Assembly (NCBI GenBank): GCA_942490995.1
Contig: CALOBG010000020.1
Coordinates: forward strand, 42,392 to 106,391
Reading direction: 5' to 3'
DNA: 64,000 bases
Source of the DNA: UBA981 sp942490995
GTDB lineage: Bacteria; Pseudomonadota; Gammaproteobacteria; Ga0077536
The notes under the pieces were generated by a model. It did no database searches and had not been told where the DNA came from. It saw nothing but the letters and a program-made list of their open reading frames with translations. Positions 42,241-51,557 of the stretch are shown here, in pieces. Position numbers and translations under genes: made by a program. How positions within the stretch are numbered: position 1 is the first letter of the stretch; each line of letters opens with the position of its first letter.

Positions 42241-44886
42241 ATGCTTGATCCAAGTCCGCAGGCCACTCGCCTGAAAGATTACACCCCGCCACCGTTTCTG
42301 ATTGAACACGTTGAGCTCGACATCGATCTCGGCGCGGCGCATACCGAGGTGCGCGCCCGCCTCACCTGCCGGCGCAATCCCGCGGGCGTGGATACAAATG
42401 CGCCGCTGGTCCTTGACGGCAACGAACTCGAGCTGGTGCGTATCGCGATCGATGGCCGCGAACTGACCGCGGGTGAGTACCAGCACGATGACGAACATCT
42501 GACCATCACCACGGTACCGGCATCGTTCGTGTTCGAAAGCGTGGTCCGGATCAAGCCCGAATCGAATACCCAGCTCGAAGGCCTGTACGCCTCGAAGGAC
42601 GGCTATTTCACCCAGTGCGAAGCAGAAGGTTTCCGCCGCATTACGTTTTTTCTCGACCGCCCCGACGTCATGGCGCGCTATACCACCACCATCACCGCCG
42701 ACCCCGCGCGCTTCCCGCTGCTGCTGTCCAATGGCAACCTCGAAGCGCAGGGTGAATCGGACGGCGGACGCCACTGGGCGCGTTGGGTCGATCCGTTTCC
42801 GAAACCGTCCTACCTGTTCGCCATGGTCGCCGCGCGTCTCGACAAACTCGAGGATGATTTTGTCACGACCTCCGGCCGCACGGTCAAGCTGATGGTGTTT
42901 GTCGAACCGGGCAAACTCGACCAGTGCGATTTCGCCATGCAGGCGCTGAAGTCCGCGATGCGCTGGGACGAAGAGGTGTTCGGTCTCGAACTCGATCTCG
43001 ACCAGTACATGATCGTTGCGGTCGGCGACTTCAATATGGGCGCGATGGAAAACAAGGGCCTGAATATCTTCAACACCAAGTACGTGCTGGCGCGCGCGGA
43101 TACCGCCACCGATACCGACTTCATGATGCTCGACCGCGTCGTCGCGCATGAGTACTTCCACAACTGGACCGGTAACCGCGTGACCTGCCGCGACTGGTTC
43201 CAGCTCAGCCTCAAGGAAGGCCTGACCGTGTTCCGCGATCAGCAGTATGGCGGCGACCGTTACTCGCACGCGGTGCAGCGCATCCAGGAAGTGCGCCAGC
43301 TACGCGCCGCACAGTTTCCCGAGGACGCCGGGCCGATGGCGCACCCGGTCCGCCCCGAGTCCTACATCGAGATCAGTAATTTTTATACCGCGACCGTGTA
43401 CAACAAGGGCGCCGAGGTCGTGCGCATGATCCACACCCTGCTCGGCGCGGACAACTTTCGCGCCGGCATGGACCTGTATTTCCAGCGTCACGACGGCCAG
43501 GCGGTGCGTACCGAGGAATTCGTCCAGGCCATGCAGGACGCCTCGGGGATTGATCTCGAGCAGTTCCGGCGCTGGTACAGCCAGGCGGGTACCCCGCGGG
43601 TCACGGCCAGCGGTGACTACGACGCCGCCGGCCGGCGCTATACGCTACGCCTGAGCCAGCGCTGTCCGGCGACCCCGGACCAGGCGGACAAACAACCGTT
43701 TCACATTCCCATCGCGCTCGGCCTGCTCGACCGCGACGGCAACGAAGTGCCGCTCAAGCTTGACGGTGAAAGCACGTCGGTGGCCGGCACCCGAGTGCTG
43801 TCGCTGACCGACGCCGAGCAGAGCTTCACGTTTACCGACGTTGCGGAAAACCCCGTGCCGTCGCTGCTGCGCGGTTTTTCGGCGCCGGTCGAACTCGAGT
43901 TCAATTACGGCGACGACGCCCTCGCCCACCTCGCCGCCCACGACCCGGATCCGTTCAACCGCTGGGAGGCCGGCCAGCGACTCGCCGTCGACGTGCTGTT
44001 GAAAGCGATCGCGGTAATCGGCGCGGGGCGCAAGCCGGGCTTCGGTCACGCCCTGATCGAAGTCTGTGGTCGCATCCTGGAGGATGCCGAACACGACCCG
44101 GCGTTCGCCGCCGAGGCGCTCAGTCTGCCGGCGGCCGGTTACATTGCCGAGCAGATGGCGGTGGTCGACCCGGAAGTGATCCTGACCGCCCGTACCGCCC
44201 TGCGCCGGCGTCTGGCCGGCGAGTTCGAGGAGGGCTTCGCCGCTATCTACCTGAACTTCGCTAACGACGAACCCTACAGCCCGGACCCGGAGTCGGCCGG
44301 GCGCCGCGCCCTACGCAATACCGCGCTCGGCTACCTGATGGAACTCGAGACGCCGGAGATCCGACGCCGCTGTCTCGACCAGCTGACCGGCGCCGATAAC
44401 CTGACCGATGCCATGGCGGCGCTGGGCGCGCTGGCCAATTGCGATTGCGAGGAACGCCTGACCGCGCTGGCGTGGTTCTACGACCGCTGGCGCCATGAAC
44501 CCCTGGTGCTGGACAAATGGTTCGCGGTGCAGGCCAGTTCGCGCCTGCCGGACACACTCGAGGCCGTACGCGGGTTGTTGCAGCACCCGGATTTTGACCT
44601 CAGGAATCCCAACCGCGTACGTTCGGTGATCGGCGCTTTCGCGCATGGCAACCACGCGCGCTTCCACGCCGCCGACGGTGGCGGCTACGCGTTTACCGCC
44701 GCGCAGGTCATCGCGCTCGATAGCATCAACGCCCAGGTGGCCGCACGCATGGCGCGGGCATTCGATCGCTGGAAAAAATTCGATGACGAGCACCAGGCCC
44801 ATGCGGCGCGTGCGCTGGAATCGATCCGCGCCACCGCCGGCCTGTCGAAGGACACGTTCGAGGTGGTCAGCCGCGCCCTCGGATAG
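42241..44886 (+). CDS. pepN: Aminopeptidase N (M1 family)
   Basis: The 881-residue protein has the M1 motifs GAMEN (267-271), the zinc site H303-E-Y-F-H307 with Glu326 (HEYFHNWTGNR..LKEGLTVFRDQ), and the long helical C-terminal domain. It fits gammaproteobacterial PepN, which trims N-terminal residues from peptides in the cytosol. The frame is open upstream to 41518, but that stretch lies opposite the GST gene and is not family-like, so the ATG at 42241 is chosen. Confidence 0.93.
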   Translation: MLDPSPQATRLKDYTPPPFLIEHVELDIDLGAAHTEVRARLTCRRNPAGVDTNAPLVLDGNELELVRIAIDGRELTAGEYQHDDEHLTITTVPASFVFESVVRIKPESNTQLEGLYASKDGYFTQCEAEGFRRITFFLDRPDVMARYTTTITADPARFPLLLSNGNLEAQGESDGGRHWARWVDPFPKPSYLFAMVAARLDKLEDDFVTTSGRTVKLMVFVEPGKLDQCDFAMQALKSAMRWDEEVFGLELDLDQYMIVAVGDFNMGAMENKGLNIFNTKYVLARADTATDTDFMMLDRVVAHEYFHNWTGNRVTCRDWFQLSLKEGLTVFRDQQYGGDRYSHAVQRIQEVRQLRAAQFPEDAGPMAHPVRPESYIEISNFYTATVYNKGAEVVRMIHTLLGADNFRAGMDLYFQRHDGQAVRTEEFVQAMQDASGIDLEQFRRWYSQAGTPRVTASGDYDAAGRRYTLRLSQRCPATPDQADKQPFHIPIALGLLDRDGNEVPLKLDGESTSVAGTRVLSLTDAEQSFTFTDVAENPVPSLLRGFSAPVELEFNYGDDALAHLAAHDPDPFNRWEAGQRLAVDVLLKAIAVIGAGRKPGFGHALIEVCGRILEDAEHDPAFAAEALSLPAAGYIAEQMAVVDPEVILTARTALRRRLAGEFEEGFAAIYLNFANDEPYSPDPESAGRRALRNTALGYLMELETPEIRRRCLDQLTGADNLTDAMAALGALANCDCEERLTALAWFYDRWRHEPLVLDKWFAVQASSRLPDTLEAVRGLLQHPDFDLRNPNRVRSVIGAFAHGNHARFHAADGGGYAFTAAQVIALDSINAQVAARMARAFDRWKKFDDEHQAHAARALESIRATAGLSKDTFEVVSRALG

Positions 44887-44900
44887 CGCGGGGCAGCGAA

Positions 44901-44924
44901 CGGCGACGGCTGCAACCGTCGCCG
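44901..44924. terminator. Hairpin between pepN and fusA
   Basis: CGGCGACGG (44901-44909), loop CTGCAA, CCGTCGCCG (44916-44924): perfect 9-bp stem between convergent stops, no U-tract. Confidence 0.5.
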
Positions 44925-44938
44925 TCGCCTGCAGCCGG

Positions 44939-47023
44939 TTATTTCCTGGCGCGCCGCTCCTTGGCTTCCTTGATCACTTCGTCGGCGATATTGCGCGGGC
45001 ACGGCGAGTAGTGCGAGAACTCCATCGAGAACTGACCACGACCGGAGGTCATGGTGCGCAGATCGCCGATATAACCGAACATCTCGCCGAGCGGCGCGTC
45101 GGCCTTGACACGCACACCGAGCACGCCGGCTTCCTGAGCCTTGATCATGCCGCGCCGACGATTGAGATCGCCAATCACGTCGCCGACGTGATCCTCGGGC
45201 GTGAACACGTCGATTTTCATGATCGGTTCAAGCAGCTGCGGACCGGCCTTGGGTAAGGTCTGGCGATAGGCCGCACGGGCCGCGATCTCAAACGCCACCG
45301 CGGAGGAATCGACGGCATGAAAAGCGCCGTCGATGAGCGTGACCTTGATGTCCTGCATCGGGTAGCCGGCGAGCACGCCTTCGTGGATGCTGTTTTCAAA
45401 GCCTTTCTGCACCGCCGGCCAGAATTCACGCGGCACGTTGCCGCCGGTGACCTTGGATTCGAATTCGAAGCCGGTGCCGGGTTCGCCGGGTTCGACGGTG
45501 TAGTCGATTTTGGCGAACTGGCCGGAACCGCCGGTCTGCTTCTTGTGCACGTAGATGTCTTCGACGCGCTGGGTAATCGTTTCGCGATAGGCTACCTGCG
45601 GCTTGCCGACCTCGACTTCGCAGCCGTGGGTGCGCTTGAGGATGTCGACCTTGATATCGAGGTGCAGCTCACCCATGCCCTTGATGATGGTCTCGCCGCT
45701 TTCCTGGTCGGTTTCGACGCGGAACGACGGGTCTTCCTGGATCATCTTGCCGAGCGCCACGCCGAGCTTTTCCGAGCCGGCCTTGTCGATCGGGGCAATC
45801 GCCACGGAAATAACCGGATCGGGAAACACCATCGGCTCGAGGGTCGCCGGTTTCTTCGGGTCGCAGAGCGTGTGGCCGGTCTGCACATTTTTCATACCGA
45901 GCACGGCGACGATGTCTCCGGCCTGCGCCGACTCGACATCGTTACGCGAATCGGCGTGCATCTCCACGATACGGCCGATGCGTTCGGTTTTGCCGGTGAA
46001 ACTGTTGAGCACCGTGGTGCCTTTTTCGATCCGCCCCGAATAAATCCGAATGAAGGTCAGCGCGCCGTAGCGGTCGTCCATGATTTTGAACGCCAGTGCG
46101 CGCAAAGGCGCCTTGGCGTCGACAATCGCGAATTCGCCGGTTTCGTTGCCTTCGGCATCGACTTCGGGCTGCGGTTGGACTTCGGTCGGGTTTGGCAGGT
46201 AGTCGACCACGGCGTCGAGCACCAGCTGCACGCCCTTGTTCTTGAACGAGGAGCCGCAGTAGGTCGGGAAAAAGCTCAGATTGACCGTACCTTTGTGGAT
46301 GCAGCGCTTGAGCGTTTCGACGTCGGGTTCTTCACCGTCGAGATACTTCTCCATCACCGCGTCATCCTGCTCGACCGCGGTCTCGATCAATTTTTCCCGG
46401 AATTTTTCGACCTGCTCGACCATGTCGGCCGGCACGTCCTCGATGTGGTAGTTCATCGGATCACCGGAGTCATCCCATACCCACGCCTTGCGCGTGAGCA
46501 GGTCGACGACACCGCTGAATTTTTCTTCGATGCCGATCGGCAGGACCATCACCAGCGGGTGCGCGCCGAGCACCTTTTCAACCTGGCTCACGACACGAAA
46601 AAAGTCGGCGCCGGTACGGTCGAGCTTGTTGACATAAATGATGCGCGACACTTCGGCGTCGTTGGCGTAACGCCAGTTCGTTTCCGACTGCGGTTCAACG
46701 CCGCCGGAACCGCAGAACACGCCGACGCCGCCGTCGAGAACCTTCAACGAGCGATACACCTCGATGGTGAAATCGACGTGTCCGGGGGTGTCGATGATAT
46801 TCAGGCGGTGTTCGTTCCAGAAGCAGGTCGTGGCGGCGGACTGGATGGTGATACCGCGCTCCTGCTCCTGCTCCATAAAGTCGGTCGTCGCCGCACCGTC
46901 GTGTACTTCACCGATCTTGTGGATCTTGCCGGTGAGTTTGAGGATACGCTCGGTCGTCGTCGTTTTACCGGCGTCGACGTGCGCGAAAATTCCGATGTTG
47001 CGATACCGTGTCAGGTCAGTCAT
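44939..47023 (-). CDS. fusA2: Elongation factor G, EF-G2 type
   Basis: The 694-residue GTPase has G1 AHVDAGKT (residues 14-21), the G2/G3 region QERGITIQSAATTCFW and DTPGHVDF, G4 NKLD, and domains II-V complete to the basic tail. It is a full-length EF-G. The IHKIGEVHDGAATTDFMEQE wording and its isolation from rpsL/rpsG/tuf indicate the second, EF-G2 paralogue seen in many gammaproteobacteria rather than the str-operon copy. About 280 bases upstream to the HIT gene include a notably AT-rich stretch near 47213-47260, a plausible promoter. Confidence 0.9.
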   Translation of the reverse strand: MTDLTRYRNIGIFAHVDAGKTTTTERILKLTGKIHKIGEVHDGAATTDFMEQEQERGITIQSAATTCFWNEHRLNIIDTPGHVDFTIEVYRSLKVLDGGVGVFCGSGGVEPQSETNWRYANDAEVSRIIYVNKLDRTGADFFRVVSQVEKVLGAHPLVMVLPIGIEEKFSGVVDLLTRKAWVWDDSGDPMNYHIEDVPADMVEQVEKFREKLIETAVEQDDAVMEKYLDGEEPDVETLKRCIHKGTVNLSFFPTYCGSSFKNKGVQLVLDAVVDYLPNPTEVQPQPEVDAEGNETGEFAIVDAKAPLRALAFKIMDDRYGALTFIRIYSGRIEKGTTVLNSFTGKTERIGRIVEMHADSRNDVESAQAGDIVAVLGMKNVQTGHTLCDPKKPATLEPMVFPDPVISVAIAPIDKAGSEKLGVALGKMIQEDPSFRVETDQESGETIIKGMGELHLDIKVDILKRTHGCEVEVGKPQVAYRETITQRVEDIYVHKKQTGGSGQFAKIDYTVEPGEPGTGFEFESKVTGGNVPREFWPAVQKGFENSIHEGVLAGYPMQDIKVTLIDGAFHAVDSSAVAFEIAARAAYRQTLPKAGPQLLEPIMKIDVFTPEDHVGDVIGDLNRRRGMIKAQEAGVLGVRVKADAPLGEMFGYIGDLRTMTSGRGQFSMEFSHYSPCPRNIADEVIKEAKERRARK

Positions 47024-47304
47024 GTCAGCTCTCTAAATGCGTGAACTCGGCAATACATGGACAGGCCCCAGTTGTGCGCGGAGCCTGGCGTCATTGCTCA
47101 GGTAAGTGCCCGGGACCACCAGGGTGTCGATCCCGTGCCTGCCCGGTCGGGCAGGGCGAGCGCGCATCTTAAAGGCACTGGCGCTTGAACGAAACGCTTT
47201 TGCAGCGAAATCGACAGTTTTTTTGAATAAAAACGAGAAATTGGGTGATTTCGAACAGTTGCGGACCGGCGCGACCCGTGCCGGGGCGCGCAAACCCGAA
47301 AAAA

Positions 47305-47694
47305 TCAGGATCCTGAAGGCGGCTGCGGCGAGCGTGGAATGACGTTGCGTACCCCGCCCAGCGGCTCGGGAACATCGCCGCTATAGCGCGGAATGACGTG
47401 GATATGCGCATGCCACACGGACTGACCACCGGCCGGTTCACAGTTCACGCCGATGTTGAAACCCTGCGGTTGATGTTCGGCCCTCAGCCATTCGACCAGC
47501 CTGCGCACGAGCGCGAAACAGGCAAGATAGTCTTCGTCATTGGTATCGAACAGCGTGCGCACGTGGCGCCTTGGCACCACCAGGGCGTGCCCCGGCGACA
47601 CCGGGTAAGCGTCATAAAATGCCACGGCGCGATCGTTGTCCAGCAGCAGCGGCCGATCGAGGTGGCAGAAAATACACGGATCATTCGCTGACAT
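47305..47694 (-). CDS. HIT-family (HINT-like) protein
   Basis: The 129-residue protein has the zinc-finger-like start DPCIFCHL, the HIT fold (FYDAYPVSPGHALVVPRRHV) and the signature HAHIHVIPR (H-x-H-x-H). Such proteins hydrolyse nucleotidyl phosphoramidates or Ap4A. The ATG at 47694 was chosen. Confidence 0.88.
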   Translation of the reverse strand: MSANDPCIFCHLDRPLLLDNDRAVAFYDAYPVSPGHALVVPRRHVRTLFDTNDEDYLACFALVRRLVEWLRAEHQPQGFNIGVNCEPAGGQSVWHAHIHVIPRYSGDVPEPLGGVRNVIPRSPQPPSGS

Positions 47695-47805
47695 GGCGGG
47701 CTCGGTCGATCGCAACAGGACGCTCGACAGTTTAACCTGTCAAGCGCAAATGCAAGACTCGCGCCCGACACCGATGTGCGACGGCGCAATTCCGGAACCC
47801 AACGC

Positions 47806-48684
47806 ATGACTACGACCAGCAAACTGGCCATCAATACAGCCTGGTTCAGTATCGTCGGCAATCTCGCCCTGGTGATCATCAAGGGTGCGACCGGGATCCT
47901 CGGCAATTCGTTTGCCCTGATCGCCGACGCCATCGAGTCGATGACCGATGTCTTCGCCTCCGCCCTGGTCCTGCTCGGCTTGAAGTATTCGACCAAGCCG
48001 GCCGATGAAAACCATCCCTACGGCCATGGCAAAGTCGAGCCTTTAATCACCTTCGTGGTGGTCGGATTCCTGATGGTCTCGGCCACGATCATCGCCTACG
48101 AAAGCATTCGCCATCTGCATACGCCACAGGAAATGCCGGCCGGCTACACGCTGGTGGTGTTGCTGGCGGTTGTGGCAATCAAAGAATTCGCCTACCGCTT
48201 CGTAGCCCGGCGCGGCGACGCCACCGGCAGCACCTCGCTCAAGGCCGACGCCTGGCACCACCGCAGCGACGCCATCACCTCGCTGATCGCGTTTATCGGG
48301 ATCAGTATCGCGATCGTCATGGGGCCCGGCTACGAAACTGCCGACGACTGGGCGGCACTGGTTGCGTCGGGTTTCATCATGTACAACGCCTACCTGATTT
48401 TCCGCCCGGCGCTCGGCGAAATCATGGACGAACAACTGCATAGCGAGTTGATCGAGCAGATCAGGGCCGTCTGCGCGGCCACCGAAGGCGTGGTCGATAC
48501 CGAGAAATGTTACGTGCGCAAATCCGGACTCGACTACCACGTCGATCTGCACCTGCGTGTGCGCGGCGAACTCTCGGTTCGCGAAGGACACAGCATTGCG
48601 CACCGCGCGAAACGTGCGATCCGCGATGCCTTACCCGAGATCCTCGATGTGCTGATCCACGTTGAACCTGATGCCGGGCCCTGA
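47806..48684 (+). CDS. Cation diffusion facilitator (CDF) transporter
   Basis: The 292-residue protein has six predicted membrane helices. The transport site is formed by ALIADAIESMTDV (helix 2) and KADAWHHRSDAITS (helix 5), and the loop HPYGHGKVEPL is typical of CDF proteins. The cytoplasmic C-terminal domain (CYVRKSGLDYHVDLHLRV) is present. Likely Zn2+, Mn2+ or Fe2+ export; which is unclear. Start at 47806. Confidence 0.88.
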   Translation: MTTTSKLAINTAWFSIVGNLALVIIKGATGILGNSFALIADAIESMTDVFASALVLLGLKYSTKPADENHPYGHGKVEPLITFVVVGFLMVSATIIAYESIRHLHTPQEMPAGYTLVVLLAVVAIKEFAYRFVARRGDATGSTSLKADAWHHRSDAITSLIAFIGISIAIVMGPGYETADDWAALVASGFIMYNAYLIFRPALGEIMDEQLHSELIEQIRAVCAATEGVVDTEKCYVRKSGLDYHVDLHLRVRGELSVREGHSIAHRAKRAIRDALPEILDVLIHVEPDAGP

Positions 48685-48710
48685 CTACGGCGCGCGCGTG
48701 GCCGTCGCGG

Positions 48711-49631
48711 TCAAAGCCTGGGGCGAACTTCCTCGCTGAAGCGCGCCATGGTGTCGAGCGCTACCGCCTGGGTTTCGGTCATGATATCGAAACAGAATTC
48801 GGTCGCGCCGGCATCGCGATAACGCTTCAGCGCGTCAACGATATCGCTCGGCCGGCCTTCGCTCTCAGCCTGCCCGGCCGCGGCCGGGCCGTTCTGAAAA
48901 GTCAGCGGAATTTTCGGTGCGATGGGAAAATCGACCGCATCGCGGCCAGCCGCCGTGAGTGCCTGTTCGAGCCGCGGGCGGGCCGCGCTCAGATCCGCGC
49001 TGCTGATTTTGAACGGATGCCAGACGTCGCCGTGGCGCACCAGGCGCGCCTGGGCCGCTGGCGAATTGCCGCCGACATAGACCGGCGGTCCGGGTCGCTG
49101 CACCGGTTTCGGCCCCTGCTCGGCGTCTTCGAAATGGTAATACGGGCCGGCCACCGTGGTGCGTTCCTGGCGCCACAGACTGCGCATAATTTCGAGCCCG
49201 TCATCGGTGCGCCGGCCGCGGTTGGCAAACTCGTAACCCAGCGCCTCGAACTCCTCGCGATACCAGCCAACGCCGATGCCGAGGTTGACCCGCCCGGCGC
49301 TCAGCCGATCCATTTCCGCGATCTGCGCCGCAACCTCGACGGGATTTCGCATCGGCAGGATCAGGACACTCAGACCGAGACGCACGCTGTGGGTCTGGGC
49401 GGCGAGGTAGTTGAGGACGCTGAACGGCTGGTAATAGGTCCGCCGCCAGGCCGGCGGCAGCTGACCGTCGGCGCGGCCCGGGTAACGTGAGGTTTTCATC
49501 GCCGGCATGACCAGGTGGTCGCTGGCCCACAGGCAGTCCCAGCCCTGCGCCTCGGCCGCCTCGCCCATGCGTGAAAAAGTTTCGGGTGTGGCGTCATCGC
49601 CGCGGACGATCACCGAGATACCGAATTTCAT
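48711..49631 (-). CDS. LLM-class flavin-dependent oxidoreductase (F420-type)
   Basis: The 306-residue TIM-barrel protein has the luciferase-like layout: MKFGISVIVRG, EAQGWDCLWASDHLVMPA, VRLGLSVLILPMRNPVEVAAQIAEMDRLSAGRVNLGIGVGW and a late PVYVGGNSPAAQARLVRHGDVWHPF. This is the probable-F420-dependent (TIGR03619-like) subgroup. Whether F420 or FMN is used cannot be decided here. It is divergent from the exported CTERM protein at 50028. Confidence 0.88.
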   Translation of the reverse strand: MKFGISVIVRGDDATPETFSRMGEAAEAQGWDCLWASDHLVMPAMKTSRYPGRADGQLPPAWRRTYYQPFSVLNYLAAQTHSVRLGLSVLILPMRNPVEVAAQIAEMDRLSAGRVNLGIGVGWYREEFEALGYEFANRGRRTDDGLEIMRSLWRQERTTVAGPYYHFEDAEQGPKPVQRPGPPVYVGGNSPAAQARLVRHGDVWHPFKISSADLSAARPRLEQALTAAGRDAVDFPIAPKIPLTFQNGPAAAGQAESEGRPSDIVDALKRYRDAGATEFCFDIMTETQAVALDTMARFSEEVRPRL

Positions 49632-50027
49632 ACGTCGAACCTGGGGCAGTGTTGCCTGATTCTAAACGCAAGCAGCGCACGTTCGCGCCTGGTTTGGCCG
49701 GCGAGTATCGGTGCAACAGTGACACCGAACCGGCGTGAGCGCCGCGGTCGAGGTCAACACCGTGAAGGTCAGGGTGGGGGCGAGGCGGGGGCGCTGCGCA
49801 AGTGGCCAGTCGGGATCGTGCCCGATGCACATTGGCCAGCAGGCGCGGAGACGCATCCCGCGCCGCCTGTACTTAAAGTGTAGTTGAAGCTGCGTCATCG
49901 GCAAGGTCGACGCGGGTCGGCGGCAATAGCCTGAACAGTGCACTGGATCACGAAATTGCTGCATAGCGACACGCGCCGCGCATGGTCTGATGGAAACGGT
50001 GCAGTTACCGGTTAAAGGAGAGCGACG
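49632..50027. other. Intergenic region with no clear gene
   Basis: These 396 bases separate two divergent genes. I see no convincing reading frame, tRNA or strong hairpin. An AAAGGAGAG ribosome site at the right end serves the GTG at 50028. Confidence 0.5.
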
Positions 50028-50669
50028 GTGACCCGATTGCGACCGATCCTTGGATTGACACTTTTCACTGTACTGTTCCTGGCGGCGTTCGGCAGCCAGG
50101 CGGCGATGGTCAAGCTGACTTACGACGTTCAGGCCAGCGCCTTCGAAGATTCCAACTCGAACCCGCCGTCGGGCTCGACCTCGACCAGCGTGAATGGCCG
50201 GTTTTCGTTTACGTTTGACGATACGTTTCCGGTCCCGCAAACCGGACTCGCCCTCGACAGCGTGATCGATTTTGATATCACGCGTTCCGACGGCCTGCTG
50301 ATCGACTTCAACACCGGCAATACGCTGGTCCGCATCGCGCAACTCGGTGGACCGGGCGACCCGCGCCGGATCACTTTCGGTGGCGCCGTCAACGGCGAGC
50401 ATCAGATGGTGGGACTGACGGAACCTGGCGATTTCCGCGCCGTGTTCGATGTCTCGGCCAACCTGGGTTACGCGGTTACCAACGCCATACAACCGTTCGG
50501 GTTCGTGTTCCTGACCCGCTTTGACCCGTTCTATGACGCGCATAATTACAGCGTGCAGCTGGTGTCGGCGCAGGTTATACCGCTGCCGGGTGCGGTGTGG
50601 CTGTTCGGGGCGGGGGTGATGGGGCTTGTTGGGGTGGCGGGGCGGAGGCGCTCGGGAGCGCGCGCTTAA
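50028..50669 (+). CDS. Exported protein with VPLPA/PEP-CTERM-type C-terminus
   Basis: The 213-residue protein starts with GTG after AAAGGAGAG. It has a signal peptide (GLTLFTVLFLAAFGSQA), a beta-rich body with FTFDDTF and RITFGGAVNG, and a C-terminal sorting signal: IPLPGAVWLFGAGVMGLVGVAG then RRR. That is the VPLPA variant of PEP-CTERM, recognised by exosortase-type enzymes. No exosortase is in this window, but a second CTERM protein is (55661). Confidence 0.85.
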   Translation: MTRLRPILGLTLFTVLFLAAFGSQAAMVKLTYDVQASAFEDSNSNPPSGSTSTSVNGRFSFTFDDTFPVPQTGLALDSVIDFDITRSDGLLIDFNTGNTLVRIAQLGGPGDPRRITFGGAVNGEHQMVGLTEPGDFRAVFDVSANLGYAVTNAIQPFGFVFLTRFDPFYDAHNYSVQLVSAQVIPLPGAVWLFGAGVMGLVGVAGRRRSGARA

Positions 50670-50681
50670 CTGAGAATTTTT

Positions 50682-50703
50682 TTCTTAGGGTTCACCCTAA
50701 GAA
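50682..50703. repeat. Perfect 9-bp hairpin downstream of the CTERM gene
   Basis: TTCTTAGGG, loop TTCA, CCCTAAGAA. It starts 12 bases after the stop codon. There is no T-run on the 3' side of the plus strand, so it is not a textbook terminator. Confidence 0.55.
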
Positions 50704-50769
50704 CCGGCCGCGTTGAGAATTTGAATGGCCGGCGCTGCGATGCCGTGTCGGGCGCTGATGTTGGGGATT

Positions 50770-50939
50770 GATTCGTGCGCGCTTGGTGCGCGCACTCACC
50801 CCGCTGGGGCGCCCGCGCTTCGCTTGGCGTCCAAATCGCTTCAGCGCGATTTGTGATTCGTGCGCGCTTGGTGCGCGCACTCACCCCGCTGGGGCGCCCG
50901 CGCTTCGCTTGGCGTCCAAATCGCTTCAGCGCGATTTGT
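50770..50939. repeat. Two exact-length 85-bp tandem repeats built of hairpins
   Basis: Units begin with GATTCGTGCGCGC at 50770 and 50855 and are identical or nearly so over 85 bp. Each contains nested palindromes, GTGCGCGC-TTGGT-GCGCGCAC and CAAATCGC-TTCAGC-GCGATTTG. They encode only low-complexity, arginine-rich shadow frames and no plausible gene. Confidence 0.85.
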
Positions 50940-51253
50940 GATTCGTGCGCGCTTTTTGCGCGCACTCACCCCTGCGGGGCGCGCTGCGCGCGTCCAATCT
51001 TCCTGCGGAAGATTGTCGAACCGAGGGGTCCGAACCAAGGCCCTAGGGGGTGTCAAAACAAAAACACCGGCGCATGGCCGGCACATGGCCGGTGTCGAGC
51101 GCTGATGTAGGGGATGGATTCGTGCGCGCTTGGTGCGCGCACTCACCCCTGCGGGGCGCGCTGCGCGCGTCCAATCTTCCTGCGGAAGATTGTCGAACCG
51201 GGGGGTTCGAACCAAGGCCCTAGGGGGTGTCAAAACAAAAACACCGGCACATG
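50940..51253. repeat. Two longer diverged repeats of the same family
   Basis: The units start at 50940 and 51117. Over about 137 bp they share GCGCACTCACCCCTGCGGGGCGCG, the hairpin CAATCTTCC-TGC-GGAAGATTG, a GGTTCGAACC-like T-arm-resembling piece and the AACAAAAACACCGGC terminator sequence. The right copy merges into the terminator of the tRNA-Glu gene, so the array probably grew by duplication of the tRNA 3' flank. Confidence 0.8.
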
Positions 51254-51270
51254 GCCGGTGTTTTTGTTTT
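51232..51270 (-). terminator. Strong hairpin terminator downstream of tRNA-Glu
   Basis: ACACCGGC (51241-51248), 5-base loop, GCCGGTGT (51254-51261), flanked by A-runs on one side and TTTTTGTTTT on the other. Because it is symmetrical it can work on either strand; on the minus strand it ends the gltX-tRNA-Ala-tRNA-Glu transcript. Confidence 0.85.
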
Positions 51271-51345
51271 GGCGTCCCCTAGGGGATTCGAACCCCTGTT
51301 GCCGCCGTGAAAGGGCAGTGTCCTAGGCCTCTAGACGAAGGGGAC
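51270..51345 (-). tRNA. tRNA-Glu(TTC)
   Basis: The 76-base minus-strand sequence starts GTCCCCTTCGTCTAGAGG, has the anticodon TTC in CCCTTTCACGG, a T-arm with GGTTCGAATCC and a full acceptor ending GCCA. All four arms fold as expected. CCA is encoded. It follows tRNA-Ala with a 5-base gap. Confidence 0.97.
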
Positions 51346-51350
51346 GGGTT

Positions 51351-51426
<76 letters not shown>

Positions 51427-51557
51427 GATGCTAGTCATCGGCACGTGGGTGGAATTCCTGATGCCGGTGCGACTGAAAGCGGCTAATTTGCCGCAATTTC
51501 AATTCGTTATCGTGTTCGTGCTAGGCCGCGCAGATTACGTCAGCGGGTGCGGGACTG

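Noticed and set aside
49930..49980. Possible sigma-54 promoter (TGGATCACG..TTGCT) before the CTERM gene
   Set aside because: The GG to GC distance is one base longer than required, and the match to the TGGCACG half is weak.
50666..51233. Small arginine-rich proteins in the repeat array
   Set aside because: They repeat with the DNA units, occur on both strands and have no protein-like composition.
50770..51250. CRISPR array
   Set aside because: Units are 85 bp and contiguous with no unique spacers, and no cas genes are present.
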